From: Lentzea fradiae
GTDB taxonomy: Bacteria > Actinomycetota > Actinomycetes > Mycobacteriales > Pseudonocardiaceae
Assembly (NCBI RefSeq): GCF_900100955.1
Contig: NZ_FNCC01000003.1
Coordinates: forward strand, 248,001 to 312,000
DNA: 64,000 bases
Direction: 5' to 3'
In this document: positions 52,929-62,557 of the stretch, in pieces
How the letters are laid out: the number at the start of each line of letters is the position of its first letter
How positions within the stretch are numbered: position 1 is the stretch's first letter
Program-made: the position numbers and the translations under genes
The notes under the pieces: generated by a model
Told to the model about the DNA's origin: nothing
Seen by the model: only the letters and a program-made list of their open reading frames with translations
Database searches by the model: none

Positions 52929-53072
52929 GGCGTCATTCTTCCTCAGCGGGCGGTGGAGGAAAGCCCCACCAAAGCTACCCCAGGCGTGTGTGATCCAGAC
53001 CTCAACCAGGCAGGGGTGCCGCCCTAGCATTGGCCGTCATCACCTGCCGGTTCACCGACGAAGGCGGCATGT

Positions 53073-54458
53073 ATGACAACCCCTCTGGCCCAGCCCGGCG
53101 AACAGTCAGCGCAGCCCGGCGCCACCTCCCCCGCACGGCGCCGCGGTTTCCGCAAGCTGCTGACCGTGGGGCTCATCGGCAGCTCGATCGAGTGGTACGA
53201 CTTCTTCCTCTACGGCACCGCGGCCGCGCTGGTGTTCCCGAAGGTGTTCTTCCCGGAGTCCTCGGCGCTGACCGGCACCCTGCTCGCGTTCAGCACGTTC
53301 TGGGCGGGCTTCGTGGCGCGACCGGTCGGCGGCGTGCTCGCCGGGCACTTCGGTGACAAGTACGGCCGCAAGCCGGTCGTCGTCACCTGCCTCGCGCTGA
53401 TGGGCGGCGCGACGTTCCTGATCGGCTGCCTGCCGAGCGCGTCCTCCGTGGGAGCGCTCGCGCCGATCCTGCTCGTGACGCTGCGGTTCCTGCAGGGCCT
53501 CGCGGCGGGCGGCCAGTGGGGCGGGATCATGCTGCTGCTCACCGAGTCCGCGAGCCCGAAGAAGCGCGGCTTCGCCGGGACGTTCGGCCAGACCAGCGTC
53601 TTCGTCGCCGTGATCATCTCGAACCTGATCTTCGTCGCCGCCAGCGGCCTGATGCCGGACGACGCGTTCCTCAGCTGGGGCTGGCGGATCCCGTTCCTGG
53701 TCAGCATCGTCATGTTCGCGGTGGTCCTGTACATCCAGTCCAAGGTGGAGGACACGCCGGAGTTCCGCGACCTGCAGAAGGAGGTCGAACGGCCGGAGCG
53801 CGCCGTCGTCCGCGCGCCGCTCGCGACCGTGGTCCGCGAGAAGTGGGGCACGATCCTGCTGGCCTGCGGCATCCTCTCCGCCACCAACAGCCTCTTCTAC
53901 GTCAGCATCGCCGGTCTGCTGAACTACGGCACGACGTCGCTGAAGCTCGACCGCGACGGCCTGCTCGCCGTGGTGCTGCTGGGGTCCGTGGCCATGCTCG
54001 CCGTCCTGCCGTGGGCGGGACACGTGTCCGACCGGATCGGCAGGCGGCCGTTGATCCTGATCGGCGGCCTGGGCGTCGCCGCGTGGGGCTTCCCGTACTT
54101 CGGGCTCGTCAACAGCGCGTCGCTGCCGCTGATCTTCATCGCCGTCGTCGTCGGCTTCACCTTCCAGTGCCTCACCTACGGCCCGATCGCGAGCTTCCTC
54201 GGCGAGCTGTTCGCGCCCAACGTCCGCTACTCCGGCGCGTCGCTGTCCTACCAGCTGTCCGCGATCATCATCAGCGGTGGCACGCCGTTTCTGATGACCG
54301 CGCTGATCGCCGAGACCGGCAGCACCCTCCCGGTCGCCGCCTACATCACGCTCATGGGCCTGATCACGTTCGTCAGCGCGTGGTTCCTGCCCGAGACGAA
54401 CCCGTCCGAGGTCCGCGCGGACCCGAAGGCGATCCCCGGCTCGCACCTCTACCGCTGA
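53073..54458 (+). CDS. MHS-family metabolite:H+ symporter
   Basis: 461 aa, 12 membrane segments. The MHS signatures are present: GLIGSSIEWYDFFLYGTAAA in TM1, ARPVGGVLAGHFGDKYGRKP (motif A) and FLQGLAAGGQWGG. The family (ShiA, KgtP, ProP, CitA) imports carboxylates such as shikimate, citrate or aromatic acids. It is followed after 13 bp by a tannase-family esterase, so a plausible role is uptake of the aromatic acid released by that enzyme. The start is ATG 53073 (AAGGCGG upstream). Confidence 0.9.
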   Translation: MTTPLAQPGEQSAQPGATSPARRRGFRKLLTVGLIGSSIEWYDFFLYGTAAALVFPKVFFPESSALTGTLLAFSTFWAGFVARPVGGVLAGHFGDKYGRKPVVVTCLALMGGATFLIGCLPSASSVGALAPILLVTLRFLQGLAAGGQWGGIMLLLTESASPKKRGFAGTFGQTSVFVAVIISNLIFVAASGLMPDDAFLSWGWRIPFLVSIVMFAVVLYIQSKVEDTPEFRDLQKEVERPERAVVRAPLATVVREKWGTILLACGILSATNSLFYVSIAGLLNYGTTSLKLDRDGLLAVVLLGSVAMLAVLPWAGHVSDRIGRRPLILIGGLGVAAWGFPYFGLVNSASLPLIFIAVVVGFTFQCLTYGPIASFLGELFAPNVRYSGASLSYQLSAIIISGGTPFLMTALIAETGSTLPVAAYITLMGLITFVSAWFLPETNPSEVRADPKAIPGSHLYR

Positions 54459-54471
54459 AAGGCCACCTGAC

Positions 54472-56094
54472 GTGAGAACACGCCGTCTCGCCGTGCTGGC
54501 CGCCGCGGTCGCGCTGCTCGGCGCCCAGCCCGCCCTCGCCACCGCGCCGTCCAGGACCACCCCGTCCTGCGCGCCGCTGGCCGGACTGAAGATCCCCGCG
54601 TCGTCCATCAGCCTGCCGACCACCGGCGGCCGGGTGCAGGCCGCCGCGCTCACCACCGCTGTCGTGAGTGGACAGACGGTCGAGTACTGCCAGGTCGACG
54701 CGGACATCCACCCCGTCGACCCGGCCGCACCGGCCATCAAGATGCGCCTCGCCCTGCCGATCGGCTGGAACGGCAAGGCAATGATGTTCGGTGGCGGCGG
54801 CTACAACGGCACCATCCCCGCCCTGACCGGCAACGTGCCGTTCGCCGCCGCGGACGCGCTCGCGCCACTGGCCCGCAAGTACGCGACGTACGCCAGCGAC
54901 TCCGGCCACCAGCAGGGCGCCGGGACCGTGCCGTCGCTCGACGGGTCGTTCGGCGTGAACGACGAGGCGCTGCGCAACTTCTCCGCTGGTGACGCGCTGA
55001 AGAAGACGCACGACGCCAGCCAGTTCCTCATCCGGCGCGCGTTCGGCCGCGGCACGTCCGAGAACTACTTCGCGGGCGGCTCCACCGGTGGCCGTGAGGC
55101 GCTCATCGTGGCCCAGCGGTGGCCGTCGGCGTTCGACGGCGTCATCTCCGGCTATCCCGCGTGGAACAACCTCGCCGAGGTCCTCGACCTCGGCTACCTC
55201 ACGCAGGTGCTGGCCCGGCCCGGCGCGTTCCCCGGCCCGGAGAAGCAGACGCTGTTGTACGACAACGTGATCGCCGCGTGCGACCGCACCGACGGCATCG
55301 CGGACGGTGTCGTGTCGAACCCGCGCTGCACCTTCGACCCGCACGTGCTGCGCTGCCCCGGCGGCGCCGACACCGGGACGTCGTGCCTGTCGGACGCGCA
55401 GATCGAGGCCGTGAAGGCGATGTCGACGCCGTTCCGCTGGCCGTACCGGATCGCCAGCGGCGAGACCCACTACCCCGGCTTCCCGTTCCTGTCGGGAGCG
55501 GACATGCGGACCCCGTTCCTCGGGTTCGGCACGACCGCGCCCGCCAACCCGATGCCCGCCACCGCCGGGTACGGCATGCAGTACTGGGACCAGTGGGTGA
55601 AGTACTTCCTGACCCGCGACCCGTCGTTCAACCCGCTCGACCTCGACCCGCGCGCACCCGGCGAGTGGCTCGGCCGGATCAGCCACCTGTCGACCGTCCA
55701 GGACCGCAACGACGCCGACCTCCGCCCGTTCGCCCGCTCCGGCGGCAAGCTCCTGCTGCTGCACGGCAACGCGGACGAACTGGTCTCGCACCGCTCCACG
55801 AACGACTACTACGAACGCGTGCGCGACCTGATCGGCCCGTCCACCGAGCGGTTCCTGCGGTACTACCTGGTTCCCGGCGCCAACCACGCGAACTTCGGCA
55901 CCCCGGCGCTCGCCGCGGGCTGGGACTCGCTGACAGCGCTGGAACGCTGGGTCGAAAGAGGACGGTCGCCGGAACACCAGGTCGTCGCCGACCTCACGCA
56001 CGACCGGACCCGCCCGCTCTGCGAGTACCCCACGTGGCCCCGCTACCGGGGCGGTGACCCGTCCCGCGCGGCCAGCTTCGTCTGCGTGCGCTGA
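54472..56094 (+). CDS. Secreted tannase/feruloyl esterase-family hydrolase
   Basis: 540 aa from GTG 54472, signal peptide to about ALA. The tannase fold is shown by CAPLAGLKIP, MFGGGGYNGTI, the Ser elbow FAGGSTGGREAL, the CRTDG/CTFDP calcium-loop region (AACDRTDGIADGVVSNPRC), then LLLLHGNADELV (acid) and VPGANHANFG (His). The family splits gallate, ferulate or similar aromatic esters, e.g. from plant cell walls. It is co-transcribed with the MHS symporter (13-bp gap). Aromatic-acid release followed by import is inference from context. Confidence 0.9.
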   Translation: MRTRRLAVLAAAVALLGAQPALATAPSRTTPSCAPLAGLKIPASSISLPTTGGRVQAAALTTAVVSGQTVEYCQVDADIHPVDPAAPAIKMRLALPIGWNGKAMMFGGGGYNGTIPALTGNVPFAAADALAPLARKYATYASDSGHQQGAGTVPSLDGSFGVNDEALRNFSAGDALKKTHDASQFLIRRAFGRGTSENYFAGGSTGGREALIVAQRWPSAFDGVISGYPAWNNLAEVLDLGYLTQVLARPGAFPGPEKQTLLYDNVIAACDRTDGIADGVVSNPRCTFDPHVLRCPGGADTGTSCLSDAQIEAVKAMSTPFRWPYRIASGETHYPGFPFLSGADMRTPFLGFGTTAPANPMPATAGYGMQYWDQWVKYFLTRDPSFNPLDLDPRAPGEWLGRISHLSTVQDRNDADLRPFARSGGKLLLLHGNADELVSHRSTNDYYERVRDLIGPSTERFLRYYLVPGANHANFGTPALAAGWDSLTALERWVERGRSPEHQVVADLTHDRTRPLCEYPTWPRYRGGDPSRAASFVCVR

Positions 56095-56097
56095 CCT

Positions 56098-56142
56098 CGT
56101 TACCCCTTGTTCCCGGAGAAGTCTCGGGAACAAGGGGTAACG
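56098..56142 (+). terminator. Terminator after the tannase gene
   Basis: CGTTACCCCTTGTTCCCG (56098-56115) and CGGGAACAAGGGGTAACG (56125-56142) are perfect 18-bp arms, 4 bp past the stop. Confidence 0.88.
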
Positions 56143-56171
56143 GTCGTGAGGCCCGCACCGACCCCGAGGGC

Positions 56172-56645
56172 ATGAAGTTCTTGATCGCGCTCCTCGCCGT
56201 GCTCGCGGCGGGCTGCACCGCGGAGGTCACCGGTTCCGGCAGCGGCACCGAGACCCCCGCCACGTCGGCGACCAGCGAGACGACGCAGCCGACCACCACC
56301 ACGACCACCACCACCGCCAAGGCGAACGGTCCGGCCGCGCTGGACGGGGTGCCCTTGGAGCAGTACGACGGCCTGCCCTCGCAGTTCTGCGACAGGCCGT
56401 TCACCGGCGCCCTCGGCAAGCCGATGCTGGCCGTCGTCGTCGAGACGCCGGGCGGACGGCTGAACTGCGACCAGGCCGCGGCCGTCCTGGTCGACTACTA
56501 CGCCGAGCGGTCCGACCCGAAGACGGGCCTGCCCGCGGTCGAGATCGGGCCGATGTCGTGCAACCAGGTCGAGGAGGGGTTCCTGCCGCAGGTCGTGTGC
56601 GCCGACGAGGACAACGTCATCTACTCGATGTGGCCCCAGACCTGA
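56172..56645 (+). CDS. Small secreted lipoprotein with Thr-rich linker
   Basis: 157 aa. The lipobox LAAGC gives a mature cysteine at residue 15. A Thr/Ser-rich linker (about 20-50, including a run of eight Thr) leads to a compact domain with four cysteines (QFCDRPF, RLNCDQA, PMSCNQV, QVVCADED), likely two disulfides, ending YSMWPQT. I do not know the family; the same build occurs in many short actinobacterial surface lipoproteins. It is convergent with argG across a shared hairpin. Confidence 0.8.
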   Translation: MKFLIALLAVLAAGCTAEVTGSGSGTETPATSATSETTQPTTTTTTTTAKANGPAALDGVPLEQYDGLPSQFCDRPFTGALGKPMLAVVVETPGGRLNCDQAAAVLVDYYAERSDPKTGLPAVEIGPMSCNQVEEGFLPQVVCADEDNVIYSMWPQT

Positions 56646-56655
56646 GAACGACGAA

Positions 56656-56681
56656 GGGCGGGGTGGTCGCCCACCCCGCCC
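56656..56681. terminator. Bidirectional terminator between the lipoprotein gene and argG
   Basis: GGGCGGGGTGG (56656-56666) pairs perfectly with CCACCCCGCCC (56671-56681), a 4-nt loop, 10 bp after the lipoprotein stop and 13 bp past the argG stop. Confidence 0.8.
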
Positions 56682-56694
56682 GGTGCGCCGGGGA

Positions 56695-58200
<1,506 letters not shown>

Positions 58201-58321
58201 TCAGCGACGAACGGACTCCGGACCAGGGCCGTGACCGCCGCCGCGCGACCACTCGGACGCGGTGTGAATTTTCCGGTACGGCGACGATCAGGCGAACCAC
58301 CTGGACGTGAAGGCCGTTCAT

Positions 58322-58342
58322 GTACCACCTTCTGCCTGGTAC
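58322..58342. promoter_or_regulatory. Possible operator before the NLP gene
   Basis: GTACCA (58322-58327) and TGGTAC (58337-58342) are perfect arms around 9 bp, about 40 bp upstream of the NLP start. It could be an operator for inducible expression. Confidence 0.45.
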
Positions 58343-58380
58343 GCCTCTCCGCTCCCTGCTGCTCACGGAGGCCGAACCAG

Positions 58381-59130
58381 ATGAAGAAGAAGCTCCTGTC
58401 CGCGCTGGCCGGTGCCCTGCTGCTCACCGTGCTGGTCCCCGGCGTCGCGCTCGCCGCCCCGCCCACGGCGATCCCCGCCAGCTACGAGGAGGCCGACGGC
58501 AAGTGGCAGCCCGCCTTCGACTACGACGGTGACGGCTGCTACCCGACCCCGGCGATCTCGCCGACCGGCCAGGTGGCGACCGGCCTGAAGAACTCCGGCG
58601 CGCTGAACGGCGACTGCCACGACCGGTCCGACCTCGACAACACCAACTCCTACAGCCGGTCGAAGTGCAACAACGGGTGGTGCGCCTACCTGTACGACCT
58701 GTACTTCGAGAAGGACCAGGCCGTCCCGCTGATCGACTGCTGCGGCCACCGGCACGACATCGAGCACGTGATCATCTGGGTGCAGAACGACGTGGCCCAG
58801 TACGTCTCCACGTCCGAGCACGGCCGGTACAAGACCCACCCGCGCTCCAACGTGCAGTGGGAGGGCACCCACGCGAAGATCATCTACCACAAGGACGGCC
58901 TCAGCACGCACTGCTTCCGCCTCGCCAACGCCGGTGAGGTCGCCGAGAACCACTACGGCGCCTACCAGTACCCGGATCTCGTCAGCTGGAACAGGTTCCC
59001 CGCCGGGGTGCGCGACATCCTCGTGAACGCGAACTTCGGCAGCGCCTCGCTCGCGATCAAGGACGGCGCGTTCAACCACAACCTGAGCATCGCCAAGCCG
59101 GCCGGGATCCCGTTCGACCCGAACGCGTAG
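58381..59130 (+). CDS. Secreted NPP1/NLP necrosis-inducing-type protein
   Basis: 249 aa from ATG 58381 (GGAGG upstream), signal peptide ending near LAAP. The NLP core is present: AFDYDGDGCYPTPAI near the start, the cysteines of SKCNNGWCAYLYDLYFEK, and the hallmark heptapeptide at residues 122-128 reading GHRHDIE where plant-pathogen NLPs have GHRHDWE. The Trp-to-Ile change may affect activity. NLPs bind glycosylinositol-phosphoceramides of plant membranes and kill dicot cells, but actinomycetes make many non-toxic homologues. It is isolated between argG and a TetR gene, 3 bp from the convergent TetR stop. Confidence 0.9.
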   Translation: MKKKLLSALAGALLLTVLVPGVALAAPPTAIPASYEEADGKWQPAFDYDGDGCYPTPAISPTGQVATGLKNSGALNGDCHDRSDLDNTNSYSRSKCNNGWCAYLYDLYFEKDQAVPLIDCCGHRHDIEHVIIWVQNDVAQYVSTSEHGRYKTHPRSNVQWEGTHAKIIYHKDGLSTHCFRLANAGEVAENHYGAYQYPDLVSWNRFPAGVRDILVNANFGSASLAIKDGAFNHNLSIAKPAGIPFDPNA

Positions 59131-59133
59131 GCG

Positions 59134-59805
59134 CTACTTCGCCACCCGGTCGAGCCACTCGTCCAGGAGGGCCCGCTCCGCGGGGGACAGCATCGCGGGC
59201 GGGTCCTCCGCCAAGGCCGCCTTCAGCGCGATCGCCCGGCTCGGGATGTCCGCAGGCTCGTCCGGCGCGGCGTCCGTGGTGATCGCGCGGATGACGTTCT
59301 CCCTGGTGAACGTGATCAGCCCCAGGTCGCGTTCCGCCTGCGGGGTCGCGATCAGCGCCAGCACCACGCCCATGCCCGTGGCGTGCACGAACTGCGCCGC
59401 CTGCTCGACCGGGACCGCCAGCCGCCCGGCGGAGGCGATGCGACCGATGATCTCGCGGAGCATCGCGTCCGCCTGCACCCGCGCCACCCGCTTGCGCGGC
59501 TCGCCGTACATCAGCAGGTAGAACGCCGGGCGCTCCAGCCCGAAGCCGATGTGCAGGTCCCACCCCGCGCGCAGGTCGTCGACGGGGTCGTCGTGGCGGC
59601 CCATCGCGTGCTTGGAGGCGAGGTAGCCCGCGAACCCGTGCGCCGCGACGGCGTCGAGCAGCCCGTCCTTGTCGCCGAACAGCCGGTACAGCGTCGGCGC
59701 CTGCACCCCCGCCGCCGTGGCGACCGCGCGCGTGGAGACCGCCTCCTTGCCGCCTTCGACCAGCAGGTCGGCCGCGGCCTGCACCAGACGCTCCCTCGTG
59801 TCCAT
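59134..59805 (-). CDS. TetR family regulator
   Basis: 223 aa from ATG 59805 (MDTRERLVQAAADLLVEGG). The HTH segment is VSTRAVATAAGVQAPTLYRL. The effector domain is about 150 aa. It is divergent from two coupled SDR genes, with an inverted repeat in the 93-bp spacer, so it is their likely repressor. Confidence 0.9.
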   Translation of the reverse strand: MDTRERLVQAAADLLVEGGKEAVSTRAVATAAGVQAPTLYRLFGDKDGLLDAVAAHGFAGYLASKHAMGRHDDPVDDLRAGWDLHIGFGLERPAFYLLMYGEPRKRVARVQADAMLREIIGRIASAGRLAVPVEQAAQFVHATGMGVVLALIATPQAERDLGLITFTRENVIRAITTDAAPDEPADIPSRAIALKAALAEDPPAMLSPAERALLDEWLDRVAK

Positions 59806-59829
59806 GTAACGACGGTAACACATCACCGG

Positions 59830-59854
59830 TAGCGCTGGTTCGATATCAGTGCTA
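59830..59854. promoter_or_regulatory. TetR operator candidate before the SDR pair
   Basis: TAGCGCTG (59830-59837) and CAGTGCTA (59847-59854) form an 8-bp inverted repeat with one mismatch around a 9-bp spacer, in the middle of the divergent promoter region. Confidence 0.6.
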
Positions 59855-59898
59855 CGTTAAGTGAGTTATCAACGGAAACAGCAGCTAGGAGCATCGAC

Positions 59899-60624
59899 AT
59901 GACACGCGTCGCAGTCGTCACCGGCGGTTCCAGGGGCATCGGGCGGGCAGCCGCCGAACGCCTCGCCGCCGACGGCACCGCCGTCGTCATCGTGTACGCC
60001 GGCAACACGGCCGAGGCGGAGAAGACCGTCGCGCAGATCAAGGCGTCCGGCGGTCAGGCCATCGCCGCACAGGCCGACGTGGCCGACGAGAAGGCCGTCG
60101 CCGCCGCGTTCGACCTGGCGGAGGAGACGTTCGGCGGCGTCGACGTCGTCGTGAACTCCGCCGGCATCATGCCGCTCGGCACGGTCGCGGACATGGACCT
60201 GGACGTCTTCGACCAGACCATGCGCACCAACGCGCGCGGCACGTTCGTCGTGTCGCAGCAGGCCGCACGGCGGCTGCGGTCCGGTGGCGCGATCATCATG
60301 ATCTCGTCGTCGGTCGTCGGGCTGCGGTTCCCCCGCTACGGCGCCTACGCCATGACGAAGGGCGGCGTCGAGGCGCTGACCCTGGTCCTCGCCCGCGAGC
60401 TGCGCGGCCGCGACATCACCGTGAACACCGTCGCGCCAGGACCGACGGCCACCGCGTTGTTCCTCGACGGCAAGGACCAGGACACCATCGACACCCTCGC
60501 GAAGCAGCCACCGCTGGAACGGCTGGGCGAGCCGAGCGACGTCGCCGAGGTCGTCTCGTTCCTCGCGGGCCCCGCCCGGTGGGTCAACGGGCAGACCATC
60601 CGTGCGAACGGAGGCATCATCTGA
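59899..60624 (+). CDS. Short-chain dehydrogenase/reductase 1
   Basis: 241 aa, classical SDR. The cofactor motif is TGGSRGIGRAAAERL, the NAG motif is VVNSAGIMPLG, and the catalytic residues are S in MISSSVVG and Y-x3-K in YGAYAMTKGG. The C-terminus WVNGQTIRANGGI is that of 3-oxoacyl-ACP-reductase-like members. The substrate is unknown. Its stop overlaps the next SDR start by 1 bp (TGATG), so the pair is translationally coupled. Confidence 0.92.
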   Translation: MTRVAVVTGGSRGIGRAAAERLAADGTAVVIVYAGNTAEAEKTVAQIKASGGQAIAAQADVADEKAVAAAFDLAEETFGGVDVVVNSAGIMPLGTVADMDLDVFDQTMRTNARGTFVVSQQAARRLRSGGAIIMISSSVVGLRFPRYGAYAMTKGGVEALTLVLARELRGRDITVNTVAPGPTATALFLDGKDQDTIDTLAKQPPLERLGEPSDVAEVVSFLAGPARWVNGQTIRANGGII

Positions 60625-61511
60625 TGGGCGCGACCCCGATGGACAAGGTCGTCGTCGTCACCGGCGCGTCCAGCGGGTTCGGCGCGCTCACCGTCCGCGC
60701 GCTGGCCCTGGCCGGTCACACCGTCTACGCGGGCATGCGGGAGACCGGGGGCCGCAACGCCCCCGCCGTCGCCGGACTCGCGGAGTTCGGCGACGCGAAC
60801 GGGGCCGACGTCCACGCCGTCGAGCTGGACGTGCAGTCGCAGGAGTCCGCGGACGCCGCCATCGCCACCGTCATCGCCGAGCAGGGCAGGCTGGACGTGG
60901 TGGTGCACAACGCGGGCCACATGGCCACCGGCCCCGCCGAGGCGTTCACACCCGAGCAGTACGCGGCGCTCTACGACGTCAACGTGCTCGGCACGCAGCG
61001 CGTCAACCGCGCGGCACTGCCCCACCTGCGCGGGCGGCGTTCGGGACACGTCGTGTGGGTGGGCTCCAGCTCCACCCGCGGCGGCACTCCCCCGTACCTG
61101 GCGCCGTACTTCGCGGCCAAGGCGGCGATGGACGCGCTCGCGGTCTCCTACCGCGCGGAGCTGCTGCGGTTCGGCATCCACACCACGATCGTCGTGCCCG
61201 GCGCGTTCACCAGCGGCACCAACCACTTCGCGCACAGCGGCAGCCCCGCGGACACCGGGCGCGCGGCGGCGTACGAGGAGCTCTACCCCGGCCTGATGGA
61301 GCAGGTGGGCGCCCGCCTGGCCGAGCTGGAGCCGGCCTGGGCGGACGCGGGCGCGGTGGCCGACGCGGTCGTGGCCGCGGTCGCCGCCCGGCAGCCGCCG
61401 TTCCGGGTGCACGTGGACCCCTCCTCCGACGGCGCCGAGGTGGTGAACGCGGTGGCGGACCGGGTGCGCGCGGAGTTCCTGCGCCGGGCTGGTCTGGCGG
61501 ACCTGGTCTAG
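60624..61511 (+). CDS. Short-chain dehydrogenase/reductase 2
   Basis: 295 aa. Cofactor motif VTGASSGFGALTVRAL, VVHNAGHMATG, and Y-x3-K in LAPYFAAKAAMDAL. The C-terminal extension (WADAGAVADAVVAAVAARQP) is typical of the atypical/extended SDRs that reduce larger ketones. It is coupled to SDR 1 and regulated with it by the divergent TetR. Its last 4 bp overlap the convergent deacetylase gene. Confidence 0.9.
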   Translation: MGATPMDKVVVVTGASSGFGALTVRALALAGHTVYAGMRETGGRNAPAVAGLAEFGDANGADVHAVELDVQSQESADAAIATVIAEQGRLDVVVHNAGHMATGPAEAFTPEQYAALYDVNVLGTQRVNRAALPHLRGRRSGHVVWVGSSSTRGGTPPYLAPYFAAKAAMDALAVSYRAELLRFGIHTTIVVPGAFTSGTNHFAHSGSPADTGRAAAYEELYPGLMEQVGARLAELEPAWADAGAVADAVVAAVAARQPPFRVHVDPSSDGAEVVNAVADRVRAEFLRRAGLADLV

Positions 61512-62227
61512 CGGACGGCGAGGAGCTCGGACACGGTGACGAACCGGTAGCCGCGCTCCTTGAGGCCGGTGATGATCGGCTTGAGCGCCTTCCTGGTCTC
61601 GGTCCGCGCCGGGAACATGGGGTGCAGCAGGATGATCGACCCCGGCCCGGTCTCGGCGAGGGTCTGCTCGACGACCCGCTCCGCCGGGGGCGTGCCCTCG
61701 GAGTCGGGCTCGACGTCCCAGGTGATGGTCTTGCGGTCGTGCTCGGACAGGTAGTGCGGCAGCGCGAAGAGCTTCTTGCCGTACGGCGGGCGGAAGTGGA
61801 CGGGGCCTTCGTAGCCGGCCAGGCGGATCCGGGCGTCGGTGTCCTCGATCTCCCGCTCGACGGTGCCGGGCAGGACGCCGACCATGCGCCGGTGGTGGTA
61901 GGTGTGGTTGCCGACCTCGTGGCCGGCCTCCACGATCGCCCGGCCGAGGTCCGGGTGGCCGGCCAGGTCGCTGCCGTTCAGGAAGAACGTGGCGGTGACC
62001 TGCTGCTCGGCCAGGACGTCGAGGACCTCTCGGGTGCCCGCGGGGTGCGGGCCGTCGTCGAACGTCAGCGCGATGACCTTCTCATCGGTGTCGACCCGGT
62101 CGACGACCTCACCGAAGAACTGGAAAGTGCGCGATCCCGAGACGTTCCACAACGACACCGCGGCGGCGAGGACGACGACCAGGCTGATGGCGACGACGAT
62201 CGTCGACTTGCGACGTAACCACTTCAT
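61508..62227 (-). CDS. Membrane-anchored polysaccharide deacetylase (CE4/NodB)
   Basis: 239 aa from ATG 62227. One uncleaved N-terminal transmembrane helix (STIVVAISLVVVLAAAVSLW) anchors a NodB domain: motif 1 TFDDGPHPAGT, motif 2 GHEVGNHTYHHRR, motif 3 HFRPPYGKK, motif 4 TWDVEPDSEG, motif 5 SIILLHPMF. It probably removes N-acetyl groups from peptidoglycan or a chitin-like polymer at the cell surface. Confidence 0.92.
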   Translation of the reverse strand: MKWLRRKSTIVVAISLVVVLAAAVSLWNVSGSRTFQFFGEVVDRVDTDEKVIALTFDDGPHPAGTREVLDVLAEQQVTATFFLNGSDLAGHPDLGRAIVEAGHEVGNHTYHHRRMVGVLPGTVEREIEDTDARIRLAGYEGPVHFRPPYGKKLFALPHYLSEHDRKTITWDVEPDSEGTPPAERVVEQTLAETGPGSIILLHPMFPARTETRKALKPIITGLKERGYRFVTVSELLAVR

Positions 62228-62557
62228 CCGTCCACTATGGCGAAGATCGATTCGCCACCGCGCCGCACCCCCGTCATCGAGCGTCGCGGATCCGGAAGAA
62301 TGATTCCCCGAACACATCGAGACGCACACCCTTGAAATGCGACGAGAAAGGTCCCGGCCCCGCCCAAGGATTTTCCATCCGGCACTCCGGGACCGGGTTT
62401 CCGTTGCCGTGGCACCATCACCGGCCCCGATCGAGCCTCCTCCCGGCCCCGCCGAACGATTTCGATCGTTCGACTCGAACATCTTCGAACCGCTTGACCG
62501 AATAGTTCCCTGCTGGTTGTGTGGGCTGCACCGCCGCTCACGAATTGGGAGCGTGAA
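62228..62557 (+). promoter_or_regulatory. Pectate lyase promoter/leader with a TTCG hairpin
   Basis: The 330-bp gap between the divergent deacetylase and pectate lyase genes has no credible coding sequence. Within it, CGAACGAT-TTCG-ATCGTTCG (62453-62472) is a perfect 8-bp hairpin with a TTCG loop, ending 85 bp upstream of the lyase start and followed by TCGAACATCTTCGAACCG. It is a likely regulatory hairpin or operator. No reading frame crosses the region convincingly. Confidence 0.5.

Noticed and set aside
53106-54776. Long open frame antisense to the MHS transporter and tannase
   Set aside because: Composition-driven antisense frame (Asp/Gln/Arg-rich) without domain or ribosome site.
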